This document shows positions 1-5,310 of a DNA stretch of 8,040 nucleotides, one piece after another (position 1 is the stretch's first letter; each line of letters starts with the position of its first letter). The stretch is taken from NCBI GenBank assembly GCA_013349735.1, contig DUZC01000089.1, forward strand, positions 1-8,040. Direction: 5' to 3'. The notes under the pieces were generated by a model. That model ran no database searches. It was not told the DNA's origin and saw nothing but the letters and a program-made list of their open reading frames with translations. A program made the position numbers and the translations under genes. The stretch is from Rhodospirillaceae bacterium. GTDB lineage: Bacteria; Pseudomonadota; Alphaproteobacteria; Rhodospirillales; Magnetospirillaceae.

Positions 1-867
1 CAAATCAGAGTGGACGGTAAGCGCGCCAAGGCCAATCAACGCTTGGATGTGGGGCAGGCAATCCGGGTCCCGCCTTTGGGTAATGAGGAAGCCCAATTGC
101 CAAAAAAGCGCGTGGCAGCCGTAGCCCCAGCCGAGCTTAAGGCCATTCTGGATGCGGTGCTTTACAAAGACCAGGATGTTATTGTTTTGAACAAGCCCCC
201 GGGCCTTGCGGTTCAGGGGGGGACCAATCTTGAATTGCATCTTGATGCCATGTTGGACGCGCTTTGCTTTGAAAGCGACGAACGACCGCGTTTGGTTCAT
301 CGCCTTGACAAAGACACCAGCGGGGTTTTGCTGCTTGGTCGAACGGCGAGCGCGACGGCCCGCCTTGCCGCTGCTTTTCGTAGCCGCACCGCCCGAAAAT
401 GTTATTGGGCCTTGGTCGTGGGAGTGCCCAAACATCCCCAAGGCAGGATCGATGCGCCTCTTGCTAAAATCGCCGGACGGCTGGGCGATAAGGTTGAGAT
501 TGATGAAGAAGACGGGCGCCATGCGGTCACTTATTACCGGGTGGTGGAAGCGGCGGCAAAGAAGGCCGCGTGGCTAGAGCTGGAACCGAGGACCGGCCGG
601 ACGCATCAATTGCGGGCCCATTGTGCTTTGCTGGGAACGCCAATCCAAGGGGATGGCAAATACGGAAGCAAAGACGCCTTCCTTTCGGCGCAAGGTATCA
701 GCCGTAAATTACATTTACATGCCAGGGCCATTGAGGTCCCGCATCCTCGCCAGGGCCTGTTGCGAGTCTTGGCCCCCTTACCCAGCCATATGGTCGCCAG
801 TTTTGCTTTCTTTGGCTTTGCCAAGGGAGCTGCAGGCGAACCGTTCACCGCTTTTGAAGAGGTCTGA
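1..867 (+). CDS. rluC: RluC-type 23S rRNA pseudouridine synthase (5' end missing)
   Basis: This enzyme isomerises specific uridines in 23S rRNA to pseudouridine in the cytoplasm. The frame is open from base 1, so the gene starts upstream of the window. The first codons read QIRVDGKRAKAN and continue to IRVPP, which is the second half of an RNA-binding S4 domain. The GTG at position 10 lies inside that domain and is not the start. The catalytic domain follows: VLNKPPG (about nt 187-207), the HRLDKDTSG motif with its catalytic Asp at nt 307-309, GRTHQLRAH (about nt 595-621), and a QGDGKYG loop near nt 646-666. The AVQGG loop after NKPPG resembles RluC (AVHGG in E. coli) rather than RluD, so RluC is favoured. 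E. coli RluC modifies U955, U2504 and U2580; the targets here are inferred. Roughly 35-50 residues are missing. The TGA is 2 nt before the next ATG, and the last codons supply that gene's GAGG ribosome-binding site (859-862). Confidence 0.9.
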   Translation, partial: QIRVDGKRAKANQRLDVGQAIRVPPLGNEEAQLPKKRVAAVAPAELKAILDAVLYKDQDVIVLNKPPGLAVQGGTNLELHLDAMLDALCFESDERPRLVHRLDKDTSGVLLLGRTASATARLAAAFRSRTARKCYWALVVGVPKHPQGRIDAPLAKIAGRLGDKVEIDEEDGRHAVTYYRVVEAAAKKAAWLELEPRTGRTHQLRAHCALLGTPIQGDGKYGSKDAFLSAQGISRKLHLHARAIEVPHPRQGLLRVLAPLPSHMVASFAFFGFAKGAAGEPFTAFEEV

Positions 868-869
868 GC

Positions 870-1643
870 ATGAGCGCTGAAGGCCGCGCCCAGATGGTAC
901 AAATTGCGGAGAGCCTGATTCAGGCTTTCCTGAAGTCGGCCGAGGAAAAATTCGGAGAGCAAAAGCTGACGGGGCCGGTTTTGCGGGAATGGCTGCCCTC
1001 TTTCCAGAAGACGCCCTTGTTTGGTCGGATTATGCGCGACGCCCATACCCAGCTTCTTGAAGCGGCGGCGGCGGAGCTGTTGCGCCATCAACGTGGCGAT
1101 CCGCTGCAAAGACTGTTGGTGCATCCCCTGACAGATCTCTTTGAAGATGGACAGCTATCCCGCGATATTCTGCCGGCTTATTTTTCTTTTTTTCACCTGG
1201 TGCTGGGGGATGAAAAAGACGCGTTTGGCGGGAAATGTGTCGCGATCCTTGAGGAATTGAAGGGGCCTGACCATCTGACTTTTTCTTGGGACAGTTTTTA
1301 TGACGATCCTCGCGCCAAATCGGTTCTCTGGGCGATTTTATTGCGCGTTGCCGAAGCTTTCCGACGGTTTGATGCCCGCCGTGACTGGTTTATCGGGTTG
1401 ATGGAAAACCGCCCGCAATCCATCAGTCTTGGCACCTCCGCTTTTTTGCCCCGGCCAAGCAGCGAGGAACTGGTCCATTTTCGGGTCAATGAGTTCAATT
1501 TGTTGTTCGCAGCACTTTATGAACCCCTGCGGCGTCTGCAGGCGGCCGAACTGGCTGATTTCACTAAACAGTTCGGTGGATCTCCTGAAAAGGTGCTGGT
1601 CCGTTTCTTTCAGGACCTTGCGGCGTCCGGAGCCAGCCTCTGA
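870..1643 (+). CDS. Conserved-looking hypothetical protein, function unknown
   Basis: I do not recognise this 257-residue protein. It is very likely real: the start lies 2 nt after the rluC stop, GAGG (859-862) sits 7 nt upstream of ATG, the frame is clean, and composition matches its neighbours. The sequence looks soluble and mostly alpha-helical. It has no signal peptide, no clear membrane segment and one cysteine (near residue 126). The N-terminal part is an amphipathic helix-like stretch rich in Glu and Lys. Aromatic-rich pieces follow (PAYFSFFHLVL about residues 103-113, FSWDSFYDD about 139-147), then a helical middle with many Arg (AFRRFDARRDWF, about 163-174). No nucleotide-binding loop, metal-ligand cluster, helix-turn-helix or known catalytic motif is visible. 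Position suggests co-expression with rRNA modification and the downstream HAD gene, but that does not assign a function. A 41-nt gap follows. Confidence 0.85.
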   Translation: MSAEGRAQMVQIAESLIQAFLKSAEEKFGEQKLTGPVLREWLPSFQKTPLFGRIMRDAHTQLLEAAAAELLRHQRGDPLQRLLVHPLTDLFEDGQLSRDILPAYFSFFHLVLGDEKDAFGGKCVAILEELKGPDHLTFSWDSFYDDPRAKSVLWAILLRVAEAFRRFDARRDWFIGLMENRPQSISLGTSAFLPRPSSEELVHFRVNEFNLLFAALYEPLRRLQAAELADFTKQFGGSPEKVLVRFFQDLAASGASL

Positions 1644-1684
1644 TGATAAGACCCTGCTAATCAAGAAATGGATGTCATTGGGCC

Positions 1685-2362
1685 ATGAAGGAACGATCCC
1701 GCCTTGCCGTCTTTGATGTTGATGGGACTCTGATCGATAGTCAGCACGTTATCGTGGCGGCAATGTTAGCCGCCTGTCAGGCCAATGGAGTCGCCGCGCC
1801 AAAGCCGGAAGCGGTCCGGCGGATCATTGGTCTTTCCTTACTTGATGCCGTGGGGCAATTGCTGCCGCATTATGGGGCTGAACTGCATGTCTCGGTGGCT
1901 CAGGCCTACAAGCAGGCCTTCCTTGAGGCGCGTGGCGGGGGGGGTGAGGGTGAACCGCTCTTTCCGGGGGCCGTGGCGGCGCTTGAGGCTTTGGAGCAGG
2001 CGGGTTGGCAATTGGCCATCGCCACCGGGAAGTCGCAACGAGGGCTTGATAGCATGATCCAACGCCATGGTTTGCAGGGACGTTTTGTTAGTCTGCAGAC
2101 GGCGGATCATCATCCAAGCAAACCGCATCCGGCAATGTTGTCAAAAGCCATTGCAGACGCCGGCGTTATGCCCGCGGATGCCGTAATGATCGGTGATACC
2201 AGTTTTGATATGGCCATGGGGCGCAATGCCAAAAGTCGCTGTGTCGGCGTTGCTTGGGGCTATCACGCGCCGGAAGAGCTGTTGGATGCCGGCGCCGAAA
2301 AGGTGGTCGAGAATTTTAGCCTGTTGCCGGGGGCAATGATGTCCTTGTTCGAGAGGGCCTGA
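1685..2362 (+). CDS. HAD-superfamily (subfamily IA) phosphatase, phosphoglycolate phosphatase-like
   Basis: A 225-residue cytoplasmic phosphohydrolase of the haloacid dehalogenase superfamily. All four core motifs are present. Motif I is FDVDGTLIDS (residues 10-19; nucleophile D11, acid/base D13). Motif II is the Thr of ATGK (T114). Motif III is K146 in SKPHP. Motif IV is GDTSFD (D171 and D175, Mg2+ ligands). Residues about 20-90 form the helical cap expected of subfamily IA, which sets substrate choice. The length is normal for Gph-like enzymes. The physiological substrate cannot be read from sequence: 2-phosphoglycolate, pyrophosphate or other small phosphate esters are all possible, so no symbol is given. 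ATG 1685 is the only reasonable start, because an in-frame TAA lies at 1658-1660 and there is no ATG between. Its Shine-Dalgarno sequence is poor. A G8 tract (1937-1944) encodes a Gly-rich loop. The stop overlaps the next start by 1 nt (TGATG). Confidence 0.93.
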   Translation: MKERSRLAVFDVDGTLIDSQHVIVAAMLAACQANGVAAPKPEAVRRIIGLSLLDAVGQLLPHYGAELHVSVAQAYKQAFLEARGGGGEGEPLFPGAVAALEALEQAGWQLAIATGKSQRGLDSMIQRHGLQGRFVSLQTADHHPSKPHPAMLSKAIADAGVMPADAVMIGDTSFDMAMGRNAKSRCVGVAWGYHAPEELLDAGAEKVVENFSLLPGAMMSLFERA

Positions 2363-4521
2363 TGCGTTTTGGTACGATCCTGAAGCTGGCCGCCGTCGGC
2401 ATTCTCTTGTTAATTGTAACCTTAGTAACGGTGGTCAAGTCCGTCGATATTGACGCCTATAGGGGCTTACTGTCCGGGGCTGCCCGTTCGGCGACCGGCC
2501 GGGATCTGGTGATCCGCGGCAAGCTGTCTTTGAAAGTGTCATTAACCCCGTCTCTGGTAGCCAATGATGTGGTTTTTACCAATGCAGCCTGGGGTCGTCG
2601 TCCAGAAATGCTGAAGATTGACCGGGTAGAGGCCGAGATCGGATTGCTGCCTTTGCTGGTACGTGAGGTCCGGGTCAGCCGTCTTACTTTCATCAACTCG
2701 GACATTCTTTTGGAAGCCGATGGTCAAGGTCGGGTCAATTGGGATTTTGCCGCAGCACCGGTTCAGGACGCGCCCCCCATCACGAATGACGAGGCTCATA
2801 CCGCTTTGCGCATTGGCGAGGTAAAATTTGAGGGCGCCAATATTGGATATTTTGATGCGGCCAGCGGACGAAGCGAGCATTTGCGGGTTGATCATCTGAC
2901 CGCTGATGCCGATACGTTTAACTCGCCCCTGGCTCTCAAGATGGAAGGGCTGTGGAACGGCCGGCATTTCGATGTCAGCGGGGTCTTGGGGGCGCCGAAG
3001 GATCTTTTGCATCCGGGGCGCCCCTATAATGTCGAGATGAAGGCGGTTCTGGCCGGACTGGTCGCCACAGCGAGCGGCTCGGTGCGGCTGGACAAGAGCA
3101 AACATCCGCTTTTGGCCATAACCCTGCATGCCGACGCAACGGATTTGGCGGAAACGGCACGGATGGTTGGTGTTAATTTGCCGGCCATGGGTGCGGCGCG
3201 CATCTCCCTGACCGTCGCTGGCCGTCCGGATGCGCCGAGCCTAACGGACATTGATCTGGCCTTGGGACGGCGCGATGCCGTGGCCTTAAGCCTGAAAGGA
3301 TCCATCAAGGATCCCTTGGCCGTGAAAGGGGTTGATATCGGTGTCACGGCCGAAGGCGATAATCTGGCCGCCTTCAACAAAGTTCTGAATGTCGCTATGC
3401 CGGCGGTTGGGCCAATCAAATTGGCCGGGCATCTGGCCGATGTCGAGAGCGGATGGCGGCTCGGCGACTTTAAGGCCATTCTGGGTCACAGCGACCTGGC
3501 TGGAGAGGCGACGCTGCGCCCTGGTCGGGATCGTCCGCTTTTAGAAGCCCATCTGACCTCCAACGCATTTGATCTTGCGGACTGGAGCGTCAGTAAAAGC
3601 GAGCTACCTCATGGCCGAGGGGACGATATTCGGCTGTTTTCCGACGAAGCCCTGCCGATGTCTTTTTTATCCGCCAGTGATGCGGACCTCTCCTGGCAAA
3701 TCGACCGGCTGTTTGATGACGGCTTAAGCGCGAGCCAGGTTGTCGTCCCGATTTCCGTGCGCAATGGAAGTTTGGAGGTGAACGCCAGGATCGGCGCGAT
3801 CGGGGGCGGCAAACTGAAGGGGGCTTTGACCGTCGAAAGTTTGGCCAGGCCGCCGATCGTGAGTGTTTTGCTGAAGGGTGAGCGGGTGGCGCTTGGTACT
3901 TTGTTGCGGGGATTTGACCTGTCGCCGGTGTTGCATGGGGCCGTCGGGGATTTTCATCTGGCTCTGAAAGGCAGTGGCAGTTCCTGGCGCATGATTTTCA
4001 GCCGCCTTAATGGCGATGTTGCCCTCAGCGTCGGCAAGGGAAGCATCGAAGCCAGTGGCGGGGACTCTCTTGCTGTTGACCTCCTGCAACAATTGGCCAA
4101 CGGCTCAAAATCAACCGATACCGAGCTACAATGTCTGGTTGGGCATTTCAGTGTCGCCGATGGATTGGCCCGTAGCGAGACTTTGTTGTTTGACACGACG
4201 CAAATGACGGTCGCCGGTCAGGGTAGTATCAATTTGGCCAACGAAACACTTGATTTGTCGTTTGCGCCGAAACCGAAAGAAGTCGCCGCAGCCAGCCTGA
4301 CCCCATCGCTGGATGTTGGGGGTACTCTGGCTCATCCGACTATCGCGCCCAATAAGGGAACGATTGTCAAAGGCGTGCTGAGTGCCGTTGGCGCAGGGGC
4401 CGTTCCTTTTATTGCCCTTGGCCAGGCCGATGCTAACCCCTGTATTGCCGCATTGGTCCAACCGAAAAAGGCGCCGCCGGTACGAAAGAGCGGCAAACTG
4501 TCCGGAGGGGCTGAAAATTGA
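2362..4521 (+). CDS. AsmA-family inner-membrane/periplasmic protein
   Basis: A 719-residue protein with the AsmA layout. Residues about 6-27 form one N-terminal membrane anchor of small hydrophobic residues, preceded by few charges. The start of the AsmA N-terminal domain follows (VDIDAYRGLL, then ATGRDLVIRGKLSLKVSLTP, about residues 28-63, and the typical NWDF near 125-128). A long beta-rich body follows, then the AsmA C-terminal domain (about 550-700) with a conserved-type Cys near VGHFSV, a stretch ending in LSFAPKPKE, and a terminal NPCIAAL. The tail is basic. Family members (AsmA, TamB, YhdP, YdbH) are anchored in the inner membrane, extend into the periplasm and affect outer-membrane lipid transport and homeostasis; that role is inferred here. 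The protein has exactly two cysteines, C591 and C694. GAGAGG (2351-2356) lies 5 nt before ATG. The start overlaps the HAD stop, and the end overlaps the atp12 start by 4 nt. Confidence 0.9.
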   Translation: MRFGTILKLAAVGILLLIVTLVTVVKSVDIDAYRGLLSGAARSATGRDLVIRGKLSLKVSLTPSLVANDVVFTNAAWGRRPEMLKIDRVEAEIGLLPLLVREVRVSRLTFINSDILLEADGQGRVNWDFAAAPVQDAPPITNDEAHTALRIGEVKFEGANIGYFDAASGRSEHLRVDHLTADADTFNSPLALKMEGLWNGRHFDVSGVLGAPKDLLHPGRPYNVEMKAVLAGLVATASGSVRLDKSKHPLLAITLHADATDLAETARMVGVNLPAMGAARISLTVAGRPDAPSLTDIDLALGRRDAVALSLKGSIKDPLAVKGVDIGVTAEGDNLAAFNKVLNVAMPAVGPIKLAGHLADVESGWRLGDFKAILGHSDLAGEATLRPGRDRPLLEAHLTSNAFDLADWSVSKSELPHGRGDDIRLFSDEALPMSFLSASDADLSWQIDRLFDDGLSASQVVVPISVRNGSLEVNARIGAIGGGKLKGALTVESLARPPIVSVLLKGERVALGTLLRGFDLSPVLHGAVGDFHLALKGSGSSWRMIFSRLNGDVALSVGKGSIEASGGDSLAVDLLQQLANGSKSTDTELQCLVGHFSVADGLARSETLLFDTTQMTVAGQGSINLANETLDLSFAPKPKEVAAASLTPSLDVGGTLAHPTIAPNKGTIVKGVLSAVGAGAVPFIALGQADANPCIAALVQPKKAPPVRKSGKLSGGAEN
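4504..4508 (+). promoter_or_regulatory. Ribosome-binding site deciding the TTG start of atp12
   Basis: GGAGG at 4504-4508 lies 9 nt upstream of the TTG at 4518. It is the strongest Shine-Dalgarno match in the window. It sits inside the last codons of the AsmA gene and supports TTG as the true initiation codon, since no ATG or GTG occurs in frame before the conserved KRFY and DGKPVRTPAR segments. Confidence 0.75.
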
Positions 4522-5222
4522 TAAAGCGCTTTTATTCGGTTGTCGCTGTTGCCGAAAGTGAGGCTGGGTTCATTATTACCTTGGATGGCAAACCGGTGCG
4601 TACGCCAGCCCGGAATGCGTTGCAAGCCTGGAGCCGGGCGTTGGCCGAGGCGGTGGCCGCTGAGTGGGAATGCCAGGAGCAATGGATCCGCCCGGCGACG
4701 ATGCCCCTGACCCAATTGGTCAGCACGGCCATCGACCGGGTCTCGGTTGATCCCGCGGCTATCGTCGAAGCGTTGATGGCCTATGGAGCCAGTGATCTCC
4801 TCTGTTACCGGGCCGACATGCCTGAGGATCTGGTGCTGCGTCAGGAAGCCGCCTGGCAACCGCTGGTGGATTGGGCGGCTGGCGCGCTTGGGGTGGAAAT
4901 GGTCGTGGTTACGGGCGTGATGCCCAGGCCGCAGCCGCCGGCCAGTCTGGATAGGCTAAAAAACATCATCGCCGCCTATGATGTGCCACGCCTTACTGCT
5001 TTACAAACGGTCGTCGCGGCCACCGGCTCTTTGCTGCTGGGGGTTGCGCTGTTGGTGGGACGGGTCACGGCTGAAGAGACTCTGGCTTTGGCGCAGCTTG
5101 ACGAAACATTTCAGGCCGAGATTTGGGGGGTTGACGACGAGGCAAAGCAGCGCTGGGCTGGCTTGCAGCAAGAAGTCAAGGCAGCGGCTCAGCTTCTGGC
5201 GCTATGCAGTTCATGCAGTTGA
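4518..5222 (+). CDS. Atp12-family F1-ATP synthase assembly chaperone
   Basis: A 234-residue protein of the ATP12 chaperone family. In mitochondria this protein holds the F1 alpha subunit until it joins beta; alphaproteobacteria carry homologues, presumably doing the same in the cytoplasm. Family signatures in order: KRFY (3-6), LDGKPVRTPARN (22-33), AEAVAAEWECQ (about 43-53), PATMPLTQL (about 58-66), DLLCYRA (93-99) and EIWG (201-204). The length is usual for the family. The start is TTG, overlapping the AsmA stop as TTGA. It is supported by a GGAGG 9 nt upstream and by the family's N-terminus beginning at about KRFY. The last residues, CSSCS, come from a 9-bp tandem duplication (5204-5220) and go slightly beyond the helix expected to end the family (KAAAQLLAL). 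The Shine-Dalgarno and overlap suggest translational coupling to the AsmA gene. An 88-nt gap follows. Confidence 0.93.
   Translation: MIKRFYSVVAVAESEAGFIITLDGKPVRTPARNALQAWSRALAEAVAAEWECQEQWIRPATMPLTQLVSTAIDRVSVDPAAIVEALMAYGASDLLCYRADMPEDLVLRQEAAWQPLVDWAAGALGVEMVVVTGVMPRPQPPASLDRLKNIIAAYDVPRLTALQTVVAATGSLLLGVALLVGRVTAEETLALAQLDETFQAEIWGVDDEAKQRWAGLQQEVKAAAQLLALCSSCS
5204..5220 (+). repeat. 9-bp tandem duplication at the 3' end of atp12
   Basis: ATGCAGTTC is followed directly by ATGCAGTT, so a 9-bp unit is present almost twice. In the atp12 frame it encodes C-S-S-C-S before the TGA at 5220-5222. Being a multiple of three, it changes only the length and sequence of the C-terminus. Confidence 0.8.
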
Positions 5223-5310
5223 GCTTTGCTTATCCTGATTTTGCTATCCAATTTTCTGGAACGACAAGGCAGTTCGTGTAATCTCTTCTCACAATTCTTA
5301 AGAGGGATTC
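5223..5310 (+). promoter_or_regulatory. Intergenic region before pccBA; likely promoter/operator zone
   Basis: This 88-nt gap is the only non-coding stretch in the window longer than 50 nt. It is AT-richer than the genes around it. I see no GC-rich hairpin followed by a T run, so no intrinsic terminator is supported and read-through from atp12 is possible. TGTAAT at 5277-5282 matches five of six bases of a sigma70 -10, but the hexamer 17 nt upstream (TTCTGG, 5254-5259) is a poor -35. Two TTTGC-containing elements lie at 5225-5249. AGAGGG at 5301-5306 is the probable pccB ribosome-binding site, 4 nt from ATG. That a promoter lies here is inferred mainly from the gap and the change of pathway. 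Confidence 0.4.
5225..5249 (+). repeat. Imperfect direct repeat TTTGCTTATCC / TTTGCTATCC
   Basis: TTTGCTTATCC at 5225-5235 and TTTGCTATCC at 5240-5249 differ by one T. Their starts are 15 nt apart, in non-coding DNA directly upstream of pccB. Paired direct repeats of this kind can be binding sites for a dimeric regulator. The element is short and could also be chance in an AT-rich gap. Confidence 0.5.

Noticed and set aside
10..12. GTG at position 10 as the start of the pseudouridine synthase
   Set aside because: It lies in the middle of an S4 RNA-binding domain and the frame is open upstream to base 1, so the gene is cut by the window edge.
606..1124. A 172-codon minus-strand open frame across the rluC/unknown-gene junction
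   Set aside because: It overlaps two packed + strand genes, and its composition (very high Arg, Gln, Leu and Pro) is typical of antisense frames in GC-rich DNA.
1429..1716. A 95-codon + strand frame bridging the 41-nt gap before the HAD gene
   Set aside because: It is mostly out of frame within the unknown gene and has no ribosome-binding site or recognisable features.
2542..3129. A 195-codon minus-strand open frame inside the AsmA gene
   Set aside because: The + strand frame has clear AsmA features throughout. The antisense product looks like shadow translation with no domain or ribosome-binding site.
3299..3316. Paired GGATCC sites around the Ser-Ile-Lys codons in the AsmA gene as a hairpin or operator
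   Set aside because: The repeat is short, imperfect at the flanks and lies inside coding sequence that explains it; no terminator or operator context is present.
5259..5275. GAAC-GTTC inverted repeat in the intergenic gap as a transcription terminator
   Set aside because: The stem is only about four base pairs, is not GC-rich, and is not followed by a T run.
5204..5281. A 25-codon open frame (begins MQFMQL) starting in the 9-bp repeat and running into the intergenic region
   Set aside because: There is no Shine-Dalgarno sequence before it and nothing recognisable in the peptide. It follows from the repeat containing ATG twice.
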